Assembly: GCF_020510585.1 (NCBI RefSeq)
Contig: NZ_CP075190.1
Span: forward strand, 2,478,001 to 2,542,000
DNA: 64,000 nucleotides
Origin: Ferribacterium limneticum
GTDB taxonomy: Bacteria > Pseudomonadota > Gammaproteobacteria > Burkholderiales > Rhodocyclaceae
Direction: 5' to 3'
This document shows positions 20,867 through 28,771 of the stretch, in pieces; positions within the stretch are counted from its first letter, which is position 1; each line of letters begins with the position of its first letter. The notes beneath the pieces were generated by a model that did no database searches, was not told where the DNA came from, and saw only the letters and a list, made by a program, of their open reading frames with translations. The position numbers were made by a program, and so were the translations under genes.

Positions 20867-21436
20867 ATGCGCCCCAACCCCAAAACCCTCATCACCGCCA
20901 CCCTGGCCTGCACCCTGTTCAACACCAGCGCCCTGGCTGCCGATAACGATTCGGCCCTGATCAAACGTGGCGAGAAACTGATCGCCTACGGTGGCTGCGT
21001 CGATTGCCACATCCCCTTCAAGATGGGCCCCAACGGCCCCGAGAAGGACATGGCCCGCGGCCTTTCCGGCCATCCCGAAGAGCTTCGCCTGCCGCCTTCG
21101 CCCAAGCTGGACAGCGCCTGGAACTGGGCTGGTTCAGCAACGATGACAGCCTTCGTCGGCCCGTGGGGCACGACCTACGCCGCCAACCTGACGCCCGACC
21201 GCGAGACCGGCATCGGCGCCTGGCGCGAGAAGGATTTCATCCAGGCCATGCGCACCGGCAAGCATGTCGGCGTGGCCCGTCCGATCCTGCCGCCGATGCC
21301 TTGGCAGGCGGTCGCCTCGCTGCCCGAAAAGGATTTGCGAGCCATTTTCAGCTACCTCAAGGCGCAGCCGGCCGTGAAGAACAAGGTGCCCGACTATTTG
21401 CCACCCGCCACCAGCATCAGCAAAGCCGGCGGCTGA
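20867..21436 (+). CDS. Periplasmic monoheme cytochrome c
   Basis: A 189-residue exported electron carrier. The signal peptide is MRPNPKTLITATLACTLFNTSALA. The single heme attachment site is CVDCH (about residues 45-49), with the probable distal Met in ILPPMPWQAV (about residues 141-150). It is close to the dehydrogenase-associated cytochromes that carry a family segment like NLTPDRETGIGAW, with a C-terminal LPEKDLRAIFSYLKAQPAVKN. AAGGAGA precedes the ATG. It lies in the same direction as the E1 genes, 40 nt downstream, and may be their transcript partner. Whether it works with them is unknown. Confidence 0.9.
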   Translation: MRPNPKTLITATLACTLFNTSALAADNDSALIKRGEKLIAYGGCVDCHIPFKMGPNGPEKDMARGLSGHPEELRLPPSPKLDSAWNWAGSATMTAFVGPWGTTYAANLTPDRETGIGAWREKDFIQAMRTGKHVGVARPILPPMPWQAVASLPEKDLRAIFSYLKAQPAVKNKVPDYLPPATSISKAGG

Positions 21437-21520
21437 GCGGCACGCGACTTTCACCAGAAACCGGCCTGTTGCATTGCAGGCCGGCACACGGCTCTGGCGA
21501 AAGTCGCCGCGCAAAGCAGA

Positions 21521-21561
21521 TTGCCACGGTCAACCGGAAATAATGGCCAAATTTGAAATGG
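21521..21561 (+). repeat. Dispersed repeat copy e
   Basis: TTGCCACGGTCAACCGGAAA then TAATGGCCAAATTTGAAATGG. Near-consensus, intergenic between the cytochrome and the symporter. Confidence 0.9.
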
Positions 21562-21627
21562 CCTCAGCTCAAGCGAGCCGGCTGCGATCTGTATCAATCC
21601 CGCTAGAATGGCGCTGCCTCCACCTCA

Positions 21628-22887
21628 ATGCGCCCGATGCCCCGTCCCTCGCTCAATACCCAAATCCTGATCGGCTGCCTGCTCGGCATCGCCGGCGGGC
21701 TATGGCTGGCCACCCAGCCGGCTGAGGCGCCCGTCGTCGGCAATACGCTGTACGGCGCCAAGATGCTTGGCAACCTGTTTCTCGATCTATTGCGCATGGT
21801 GCTGGTGCCGCTGGTCTTTTCGTCCATCGTTGTTGGCGTCGCCAACCTGCGCGCCCATCAGCAGATGCATCGGGTGTGGACGACGACGCTCGCCTTCTTT
21901 GCGCTGTCGATGGCGCTGGCCATTGTGCTCGGCCTCGGCGCAGCCAACCTGTTCCACCCCGGCGAAGGCCTGCACCTGGCCATGTTCGCCGACGCCACGC
22001 GGGATTTCCAGGCGCGCCAGATGCCGCTGCCCGACTACATCGCCCAGTTCATGCGCGGCCTGTTCCAGAACCCGTTCAAGGCGCTGGCCCAGGGCGACAT
22101 TCTGGCCGTCGTCATCATTGCCCTGTTTCTCGGTATCGCGCTGGTCATCGGCGGCGAGCGCTACAAGAACCTGCGCGTGCTGATTCAGGAATTGCAGGAA
22201 CTTTGCCTGCTCGTCGTCGGCTGGATCATGCGCCTGGCGCCGTTCGGCCTCGCCGCGCTGCTGTTGCAACTGGTCGCCACGCAAAACGCCGACCTGCTCG
22301 CCAGCCTGGCCCATTTCATCAGCGTCGTCGTCGGCACCACGTTGTTCCACGGCATCGTCGTTCTGCCACTGCTGCTCTGGCTGGTTACCCGCATGTCGCC
22401 GCTGCGTTTCTGGAGAGGCGCCAAGGAAGCGCTGATCACCGCCTTCGCCACGAGTTCGAGCGCCGCCACGCTGCCCATCACCTTGCGCTGCACCGAGCAG
22501 CATTTGCACGTCAAAAAGGACATCGCCAATTTCGTCGTGCCGCTCGGCGCCACCGTCAACATGGACGGCACAGCGCTCTACGAAGCCGCTGCTGCGCTGT
22601 TCGTCGCCCGGCTAGCCGGCATCGAACTTGACCTCGCCCACCAGCTCATCATCTTCTTCGTCGCCATGCTCGGCGCCATCGGCGCCCCGGGCATCCCCAG
22701 CGTCGGCATGCTGAGCATGGTGCTGGTGCTTGAATCGGTCGGCCTGCCCACCGCGGCGATTGCCATCCTGCTCCCCATCGACCGCATCCTCGACACCGTG
22801 CGCACGGCGGTCAATGTCGAAGGCGACATGGTCGGCAGCCTGATCGTGCAGAAGCTGACCGAATCAGGCAGCGAAAAACACGCCTGA
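21628..22887 (+). CDS. Dicarboxylate/amino acid:cation symporter (DAACS family)
   Basis: Inner-membrane importer of C4-dicarboxylates or acidic amino acids driven by H+ or Na+. The 419-residue protein has the family helices and signatures: the serine-rich re-entrant loop ATSSSAATLPITLRC (about residues 273-287), NMDGTALYEAAAALFVARL (about 312-330) and the second hairpin GAIGAPGIPSVGML (about 349-362). The N-terminal region LGNLFLDLLRMVLVPLVFSS is also typical. The start is ambiguous between two ATGs 9 nt apart with no clear ribosome site. It converges on the TIR gene with a 14-nt gap. DctA versus GltP type is not decided. Confidence 0.92.
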   Translation: MRPMPRPSLNTQILIGCLLGIAGGLWLATQPAEAPVVGNTLYGAKMLGNLFLDLLRMVLVPLVFSSIVVGVANLRAHQQMHRVWTTTLAFFALSMALAIVLGLGAANLFHPGEGLHLAMFADATRDFQARQMPLPDYIAQFMRGLFQNPFKALAQGDILAVVIIALFLGIALVIGGERYKNLRVLIQELQELCLLVVGWIMRLAPFGLAALLLQLVATQNADLLASLAHFISVVVGTTLFHGIVVLPLLLWLVTRMSPLRFWRGAKEALITAFATSSSAATLPITLRCTEQHLHVKKDIANFVVPLGATVNMDGTALYEAAAALFVARLAGIELDLAHQLIIFFVAMLGAIGAPGIPSVGMLSMVLVLESVGLPTAAIAILLPIDRILDTVRTAVNVEGDMVGSLIVQKLTESGSEKHA

Positions 22888-22901
22888 CCGGCCAGGAACC
22901 A

Positions 22902-23837
22902 TCACCGCTCGGCTTCCCGCCGGGCGACGAATTCCACCGGCGGGTGGACGCTGAGGCCACCACCGCTTTCCAGCACGAAATGCAGTTCGCCGGCCTTGAG
23001 CGTTGCGCGGTAACGGTGCGTCACCTCGCGGCCCGGACCATCGCCCACCACCTCCTGGCTGCGCGTGACAAAATTGAGTTGTTCGCCCTTCAGCACGCCC
23101 TGTTCAACCGTCCGCGCCACCCGCAGATAGCTGGCGGTGCCATGCACCTCGCCATTTTCCAGACGCAGGTCGAAGCGCTCGGCGTGCTCGGCGCCCCAGT
23201 CGTATTTGACGGTAGCCAACCAGCGCCCGGCAAGGCTTTGGGCCAGTTCAGAGGCGACGGGTTTGGGAACCTCAGAGTGACCCAGCCAGTTACCTTTCAG
23301 GCCAACCGCCAGCAGCACAATCACGGCCAGGGCAGCCAGCCCCCAGAGCAGCCCGGAACGCCGGGCAGGACGACGACTGGCCGGGAAGAACGGCTTGACG
23401 ACATCGACCAGCCGCGCCACATCCGACGTCCACCCGATATCCGAAAGAATGAATGACTGGCGCCGGGCCAGCGCCACTATGGCCGGCGGCAAATCCCTTT
23501 CCGCCGGCATCACCGCCCCGCCGACGAGCACCGGCAGCACCGTCTTGCCCGATTTCAAGCCGGCCTCGATTTCCCGCCGGACGAAATCATCCGGCTCGTC
23601 GAGGCGGCGCATGCCGTTCCGACTCACGGTCAGCCAGGCCGGGCCGATCATGACCAGCATCACATCGACGGCAGCCAGTTGTTTCTCGATGGCAACGACA
23701 AAATCCTCACCCGGATGGATATCCTCAATGTCACGAAACACATTGTCCGCACCGAAGGTCGAGACCAGAACATCGGCCAGACGCCCGGCAAAACCAGCCT
23801 GATCGTCGCGACGGTAACTGATGAATATGCCAGGCAT
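22902..23837 (-). CDS. TIR-domain protein with membrane helix and C-terminal domain
   Basis: A 311-residue protein. Residues 1-140 form a bacterial TIR domain: box 1 IFISYRRDDQAGFAGRLADV, box 2 VFRDIEDIHPGEDFVVAIE, and LDEPDDFVRREIEAGL, which contains a Glu at the position of the NADase glutamate. One membrane helix follows (SGLLWGLAALAVIVLLAVGL, about 162-181). The rest is a beta-rich domain with alternating strands (RWLATVKYDWG, GTASYLRVARTVEQG, HRYRATLKAGELHFVLE) of unknown role, predicted outside the membrane. AAGGAG supports the start. It is divergent from the STAND operon. It may be a sensor or effector of abortive defence, or a housekeeping TIR; not proven. Confidence 0.85.
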   Translation of the reverse strand: MPGIFISYRRDDQAGFAGRLADVLVSTFGADNVFRDIEDIHPGEDFVVAIEKQLAAVDVMLVMIGPAWLTVSRNGMRRLDEPDDFVRREIEAGLKSGKTVLPVLVGGAVMPAERDLPPAIVALARRQSFILSDIGWTSDVARLVDVVKPFFPASRRPARRSGLLWGLAALAVIVLLAVGLKGNWLGHSEVPKPVASELAQSLAGRWLATVKYDWGAEHAERFDLRLENGEVHGTASYLRVARTVEQGVLKGEQLNFVTRSQEVVGDGPGREVTHRYRATLKAGELHFVLESGGGLSVHPPVEFVARREAER

Positions 23838-23873
23838 TGGACAAATCTCCTTGATGGAACAGGCTCGCGTGGA

Positions 23874-23914
23874 TTGCTACGGTCAACCGGAAAGATCGGC
23901 CAATTCCGGAATGC
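23874..23914 (+). repeat. Dispersed repeat copy f
   Basis: TTGCTACGGTCAACCGGAAA then GATCGGCCAATTCCGGAATGC. Left half perfect, right half diverged. It lies in the divergent gap between the TIR gene and the monooxygenase-STAND pair. Confidence 0.8.
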
Positions 23915-24021
23915 CCCCGACATTACCGCAAGGACGGGAACCCTGGCAGTCTGCCACCGTCAACGCATATGAATATTTGAACTACGATAGGTTCATGAAT
24001 CCGTTTCGGAAGGAGGCTGGC

Positions 24022-24345
24022 ATGGTAGTCGTCGTATTCCGCACCCGACTCAAGGATGGCACCGACGAACAAGCCCTGACCGCGCTGGGCGGACGGATGT
24101 TCGAGATAGCCTCGGCCATGCCCGGTTTCATTTCCTACAAGGATTTCGCCGCCCCTGATGGCGAAAGCGTCGCTATTGTCGAGTTCGACAGCCTGGAAAC
24201 CCTCGCCGCCTGGCGCCAGCATCCGGAGCATCTGGCGGCCCAGGAGCAAGGCCGGCAGGAATACTTTGCGTCCTACCAGGTCCAGGTCTGCGCCCCACTC
24301 CGCAGTTACCGGTTCGATGCCAGCGGCCGGCACGTTGAGGATTAG
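24022..24345 (+). CDS. Antibiotic biosynthesis monooxygenase (ABM) domain protein
   Basis: A 107-residue single-domain protein of the dimeric ferredoxin-like ABM fold. It begins MVVVVFRTRLKDG, with MPGFISYKDFAAPDGESVAI and VEFDSLETLAAWRQHPEH in the middle, the usual strands and helix. GGAGG lies 5 nt before the ATG. It is 6 nt before the STAND gene, so the two are surely co-transcribed. In this family some members break heme or oxidise aromatic compounds without a cofactor, and many have no known role. Its place beside a STAND ATPase and a TIR gene is odd. Confidence 0.85.
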   Translation: MVVVVFRTRLKDGTDEQALTALGGRMFEIASAMPGFISYKDFAAPDGESVAIVEFDSLETLAAWRQHPEHLAAQEQGRQEYFASYQVQVCAPLRSYRFDASGRHVED

Positions 24346-24351
24346 CGCCCC

Positions 24352-27192
24352 GTGACAACGAGCGCACCGCTCCATCTGAGAATTTTCATTTCCTCGCCCG
24401 GCGACGTCGGAGACGAGCGGCGCCTAGCCCGCGAAATCATCGAATCCCTGCCGCGCGACCCGGCCTATCGCGGCAAGATCACCAGCGAAGCGATTGCCTA
24501 CGACGACCCCGATGCACCGTCGCCCATGCCGGCCGGCATCACCCCGCAACTCGGCGTCAACCTTTACAAGGGACCGGCCAGCGCCTGCGACCTGACCATC
24601 GTCATCCTGTGGAGCCGGCTCGGCACCCCGGTATCGGCCGACTGCGTGCGTAGCGACGGCAGCCGCTACGAATCCGGCACCGTGTCGGAATACGAAAACG
24701 CCCTGGCCGCCGGCAAGGAGGTCTGGATATTCCGGCGCAGCGAAAAGCCCCGGGTCGAGCTCGATGATCCCGACTTCGACGCCAAGCTCAAGCAATACCG
24801 GGCCGTCGGCAGCTTTCTCGAGCGCCTCCAGAATGCCGACGGGTCGGCCGCCGGCGGCCGCCACGACTACGCCGACCCGGCGGAATTCGCCGCCTTGTTC
24901 CGCAAGCTCCTGAGCGCCTGTTTCACCGCTCATCTGGATCGCCAGCCGGGGGCCGTGCCGGTTGCGGCGCCGCCACCTTCACCGGATAGCGAACCGCCCT
25001 TCCTGGCCCCGGAGGTCGATCGCGACCACGCCATCGTCGGCCGCGATGAACTGGTTCGCCAGGTCTGGGAACGGGCCATCGCCGGCAAAAGCCAGAGCCT
25101 GCTGTTTCTGCCCGGTGTCGGCAAAACGACAGTCGCCCAGGCTCTGCTGGCCGATCGCCAGCGCCTGCTCGACCACTTCGACGGCGTACTCTGGGCCGAC
25201 CTCGGGCGCCAGCCCATGGTCGGCGAACAACTGCGCCGCTGGGCCACGGCCTTGCAGGTTCCCGACGAACGCAAGGCCAGCCTGGCCAGCATCGACGACT
25301 GGAAAGCGACGGTCAAGGCAGCGATCGGCAATCGCCGGATTCTGGTCATTCTCGACGACGTCTGGCAGAACAAGGCGGCCAGGGAATTCATGCACCTCGT
25401 CCCGCGCGGCGTCTTCATCATCACCACGCGCTGCAAGGACGTCGCCGCCATGCTCGGCGACCCCGAACTGGTGCCGGAACTCGACGCCGCGACCGGCCTC
25501 GGGCTGCTCACCGAAATCGCCCCGAAGGCTGTCGCCTACGACCCCGAGGGGGCCCGCAATCTGGTCAGCGCCGTCTATGGCCTGCCGCTGGCCCTGGTCC
25601 TGATCGGCAAATACCTGCGCCGCGAATCGTCGGACGGCGACCCCGACCGTACCGCAGCCGCCTTCCAGACCATGGCCGAGGCCGGCCACCGGCTGGAAAT
25701 CAACCCCGACGAGGAGGCCGGCTCGCATTCGCTGGCCGAAATCATCGAAGTCAGCTTCGCCGCCCTGCGCTCCGACGATGCGCGGCGGGCCATTCTCAAC
25801 CTGGCCATCTTCCGCCCCAAGCCCAACACCTTTTCCAAGGACATCGCCCGGCAAGTTGCCGGCACCGAAGCTGCCGTGCTTTATGACCTGAGCGACATCG
25901 GCCTGATCGAGCATTACGGCGACGGCGAATACACCATGCACCGGGTAATCGCCGAATATGCCCGGACCAGGCTGCCGCTGACCGAATCCCAGGCGCTGCA
26001 CCACCAGGCCGTCAATTACTACGCCCGGCAATTGCAGCAGGACATCGACGACAACCCGGTCGCCTACCTTGGCTGGTACCGCTACGAACAGACCGACTGG
26101 CAGGCGACCAAGGACGCCTGGCTCTATCACCTGGCCCATGCGGGCAATGCAGTGAGCAGCGTGCAGGCCTTCCTGCGCGTCTATTTCGACGCCTTCTGGT
26201 GGTGGGGTTATTACCAGCGCTTCCCCTTCTGCGAGCGCCTCCTGCTCGAATGGCAGCAACGGCGCAGCGTCGATCCCAAGGTGCGCCAGGGACTCGAACA
26301 ACTTGCCACGTTTCAGAACGCCTACCCGGAAGGCTACGAAAAGGCCGCCCGCGGCAACTGGAACGAGGTTGAACGCTCGCTCACCCGCCTGCGGCAAAGC
26401 CTCGGGCTGGAAGGCGAAATTTCCGCCATCCACGACGAAGACGCCCGCCGGGTGCGCGGTTTCACCGACTTCCTGTTGGCCGAGGCCTACGCCTATGGCC
26501 GCCATGACCACGAGGGCGCCCTCAAGCGCTATGCCGCCGCCCACGATATTTTCCATCTCGATGGCGACCTCTGGGTGGCGGCCTGGCTCGGTTTCTACGT
26601 CGCCCAATATCTCCTTGAGCAAGGCAGCTTCGACGATTCGGCAGAATATGCCCGGCGCTCGCTGACCGAAGCCGGCTGCGCCGCCGGGGGTGAGGATGCC
26701 CCGTTGGCCGAACGCGATTCCGAACTGCTCGCCAACAATTACCGATTGCTCGGCGACCTGGCCATCGCCGGTCGGCAGTATGCACAGTCCGCCCGGCACT
26801 ACCTCCGGGCGACTTTCTATGCCTACGCCTTCCAGGCCATTCCGGAACCCGCCGACTCCTACACCATGGCGTTTTACCAGGAAATCACCAGCCGCATCGC
26901 CGGGCAGGCCACCCGTCTCGCCGGCACCGACCGGGCCGCCGGCGCGACGCTCTGCGAGACGATAGCCGCCTATTGGCAGATTTACTGGCAACGCCATCCG
27001 GAACAAACGACCGCCAACGGCTTGGCTGACGCGCTGAACAACGCCGATCCCGTCGCCATCGCGGCAACCCTCTTCCCGCCGCCCATCGTCGGCGATATCC
27101 TGAGCGGGGCAGCCGACTACGCTAGGGAAGTCGAGGCGATCATCCCCTCGCTGGCCGCCGCTCTCGACAAATTGAATCAGGCCGGCCAGTAG
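24352..27192 (+). CDS. STAND ATPase: DUF4062 (TIR-like) N-terminus, NB-ARC, repeat C-terminus
   Basis: A 946-residue NLR-like protein with a GTG start. Residues 1-200 are DUF4062-like (LRIFISSPGDVGDERRLA; IVILWSRLGTP), a fold related to TIR. NB-ARC covers about 225-545: Walker A PGVGKTTVAQALL (about 252-264), Walker B RILVILDDVWQ (about 327-337), GLPLALVLIGKYL (about 408-420), and an MHD-equivalent TMHRVIAEYAR (about 527-537). The remaining 400 residues are helical and probably TPR-like (AYGRHDHEGALKRYAAAHDI; DSELLANNYRLLGDLAIAGR). STAND proteins oligomerise on sensing a ligand and switch on the N-terminal effector. A role in antiphage defence is likely by analogy only. It shares a promoter region with a TIR gene. 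Confidence 0.85.
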   Translation: MTTSAPLHLRIFISSPGDVGDERRLAREIIESLPRDPAYRGKITSEAIAYDDPDAPSPMPAGITPQLGVNLYKGPASACDLTIVILWSRLGTPVSADCVRSDGSRYESGTVSEYENALAAGKEVWIFRRSEKPRVELDDPDFDAKLKQYRAVGSFLERLQNADGSAAGGRHDYADPAEFAALFRKLLSACFTAHLDRQPGAVPVAAPPPSPDSEPPFLAPEVDRDHAIVGRDELVRQVWERAIAGKSQSLLFLPGVGKTTVAQALLADRQRLLDHFDGVLWADLGRQPMVGEQLRRWATALQVPDERKASLASIDDWKATVKAAIGNRRILVILDDVWQNKAAREFMHLVPRGVFIITTRCKDVAAMLGDPELVPELDAATGLGLLTEIAPKAVAYDPEGARNLVSAVYGLPLALVLIGKYLRRESSDGDPDRTAAAFQTMAEAGHRLEINPDEEAGSHSLAEIIEVSFAALRSDDARRAILNLAIFRPKPNTFSKDIARQVAGTEAAVLYDLSDIGLIEHYGDGEYTMHRVIAEYARTRLPLTESQALHHQAVNYYARQLQQDIDDNPVAYLGWYRYEQTDWQATKDAWLYHLAHAGNAVSSVQAFLRVYFDAFWWWGYYQRFPFCERLLLEWQQRRSVDPKVRQGLEQLATFQNAYPEGYEKAARGNWNEVERSLTRLRQSLGLEGEISAIHDEDARRVRGFTDFLLAEAYAYGRHDHEGALKRYAAAHDIFHLDGDLWVAAWLGFYVAQYLLEQGSFDDSAEYARRSLTEAGCAAGGEDAPLAERDSELLANNYRLLGDLAIAGRQYAQSARHYLRATFYAYAFQAIPEPADSYTMAFYQEITSRIAGQATRLAGTDRAAGATLCETIAAYWQIYWQRHPEQTTANGLADALNNADPVAIAATLFPPPIVGDILSGAADYAREVEAIIPSLAAALDKLNQAGQ

Positions 27193-27270
27193 GAGGTAAA
27201 GTGCCGATTACTGCTCGAACTGCCGCTTCCTGACCAGGCAACCGTACCGACCAATCAGCGGTTCAAACTA

Positions 27271-27311
27271 CCTACTGCGGTCAACACGGAAAATCGACAG
27301 TTTTCAAGGAG
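27271..27311 (+). repeat. Dispersed repeat copy h, degenerate
   Basis: CTGCGGTCAACACGGAAAAT then CGACAGTTTTCAAGG. The core GGTCAAC and GAAAA are kept but several changes occur. Intergenic, between the convergent STAND and M48 genes. Confidence 0.55.
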
Positions 27312-27313
27312 CA

Positions 27314-28168
27314 TTATTTTTCCGCCGCCAGCTCTCGGCGATCACCGGATTTCCTGGCCTTGGCCAAGGCGACAGCCGATTCCGAAGTACGGACTGCCAA
27401 AACATATTTGTTCGACGATTTTCTGAACGACTTCGACCACGAACTCTCGTCGAGCGACACCGGCACCATAAGCAGGCCCCTGGCCACATCCTTCGGGCGA
27501 AAGCCGGAGGCTTCAAGCAGATTGAAGGCGATGGCATCAGCCTCCATCGCCTGCACATCGCGATTGCTGGTCGCGGCAAGTCGTGCCCCGCCTATCGACA
27601 TCAGGCTCTTGAACAGCCCGCTGACCGGCATAAAAATATTCAAGAGGACGGAAGTTGCAATGCTGACCGACGAGTTTTCTTTGTGGTGACGCGCGATAAC
27701 ATGGCCCATTTCACGGGCAATCACGAAAGCCAACACGCCGTCGTAAGCCCGCCATCGGCCCAGCGCCGCATGCAGGGCGATCCGACCATTGGCGCTGGAC
27801 GAACTACCCGGCTCATCGCCTTCGACGATATAAACGTCGAAACATCCACCGACCGACCTCGCGGAGCACCACCCCGGATCGGGATACTGTTTCAAGGCCC
27901 CTTTTTGCAGGGCCCCGGTAATCCGCTCAACCTCCATGGCGAAAGACCTGACGCCACCCCGCCCGGATTCGGCCGAGCAAGCCGAATTTTCCGCGCAGGA
28001 CATATCGGCTCGCGATCCGCTGGTAATGCTGAATTCAAGGTCCGACTGGACACCGGCCAGCGGTACATCAACTATCCGGGGCCGATCCGCGACGGGGGCA
28101 AGCGTGCAAGCAGCCAGGCAAAGTTGCATGACCACAGCCCCATAACCTGAAATTCTCGCCAGCCACAT
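27314..28168 (-). CDS. M48-like lipoprotein with altered zinc motif
   Basis: A 284-residue exported protein with lipoprotein signal ending LCLAAC. It resembles M48 peptidases that guard envelope protein quality. The helix that should read HExxH reads REMGHVIARHH (about residues 152-162): the first zinc His is Arg. The second His and the third-ligand segment EADAIAFNLLEASGF (about 212-226) are present. The His to Arg change is a single base from CAT to CGT in the sequence shown. Either the enzyme is inactive, it uses another ligand, or the base is an error. It is minus-strand and convergent with the STAND gene. Start chosen at the only ATG giving a full signal peptide. Confidence 0.75.
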   Translation of the reverse strand: MWLARISGYGAVVMQLCLAACTLAPVADRPRIVDVPLAGVQSDLEFSITSGSRADMSCAENSACSAESGRGGVRSFAMEVERITGALQKGALKQYPDPGWCSARSVGGCFDVYIVEGDEPGSSSSANGRIALHAALGRWRAYDGVLAFVIAREMGHVIARHHKENSSVSIATSVLLNIFMPVSGLFKSLMSIGGARLAATSNRDVQAMEADAIAFNLLEASGFRPKDVARGLLMVPVSLDESSWSKSFRKSSNKYVLAVRTSESAVALAKARKSGDRRELAAEK

Positions 28169-28328
28169 AATCCGCGGCCTCGAACAAAATCCAGCCGCAC
28201 CCCGCCTTCTTCAATCAATTCACGTTGACGTCCACTCGGCTCAATGAAGCAAGAAAACGCTGCCGCTGAACTCACCATTAAGCTGTTTGATTAGACCCGG
28301 GAAGGCATTCCAAGTTGCGAGCGGAGGC

Positions 28329-28712
28329 CTAATTCTTACGGTCAACCCGAAAAATCAGCCGATTTCCAAATTTGTCCTCGCCGCCACCCTCGAACGAGCG
28401 GCAGGTGATCGCCATCCACCGTACCGTCACCTCCCTTCCGTCGTTGCAGCGGACAATGCCTTTTCCGGCTTCGCCCTCGCAAGTGCCAGGATTTGGCGAG
28501 ATATCCGGCGGTGAGAGTTGCCCGTCGCACTGCAGGCGACCGTCGCTGTCAGCCAGAATGAACCGTCCGCCACCACTCGAATTGCCGGGAAAGCCCTTGC
28601 CGCGCAGCTCGCCCGGCACATCGCTGAGGCTGCCGCGGGCCTGGTAGCCGATGGCGCAAGCGGCCAGCAGCGAGGCGAACACGACCATCAAGGGAATTCC
28701 ACGTTTGTTCAC
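28329..28712 (-). CDS. Small lipoprotein of unknown function
   Basis: A 127-residue protein with signal MNKRGIPLMVVFASLLAAC, a canonical lipobox with Cys at residue 19, so it is predicted to be lipid-anchored. The mature part is glycine-rich and has five more cysteines or conserved polar strands such as RLQCDGQLSPP and GKGIVRCNDGREVTVRW. I recognise no family; the beta-strand pattern and length suggest a small beta-barrel. Its last codons (FRVDRKN, stop) lie inside repeat copy i, so the repeat forms its 3' end. It is divergent from dapC by a 59-nt gap. Confidence 0.7.
   Translation of the reverse strand: MNKRGIPLMVVFASLLAACAIGYQARGSLSDVPGELRGKGFPGNSSGGGRFILADSDGRLQCDGQLSPPDISPNPGTCEGEAGKGIVRCNDGREVTVRWMAITCRSFEGGGEDKFGNRLIFRVDRKN
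28333..28373 (+). repeat. Dispersed repeat copy i, overlapping the small lipoprotein
   Basis: TTCTTACGGTCAACCCGAAA then AATCAGCCGATTTCCAAATTT. It overlaps the last codons of the minus-strand lipoprotein gene and includes the strands encoding its C-terminus. Confidence 0.8.
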
Positions 28713-28771
28713 AAGGCAGCGCCAACGTTTTCGAGGATAATTGCCATTTTTACACCCATTCGACGCCCGAC

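Noticed and set aside
23950..23980. TGCCACCGTCAACGC near copy f
   Set aside because: It has one mismatch in the core and no A-run or right half, so it is not counted.
24979..27006. A 675-codon minus-strand frame opposite the STAND gene
   Set aside because: It is the shadow of a high-GC gene; it has no conserved domain and the plus frame carries clear NB-ARC motifs.
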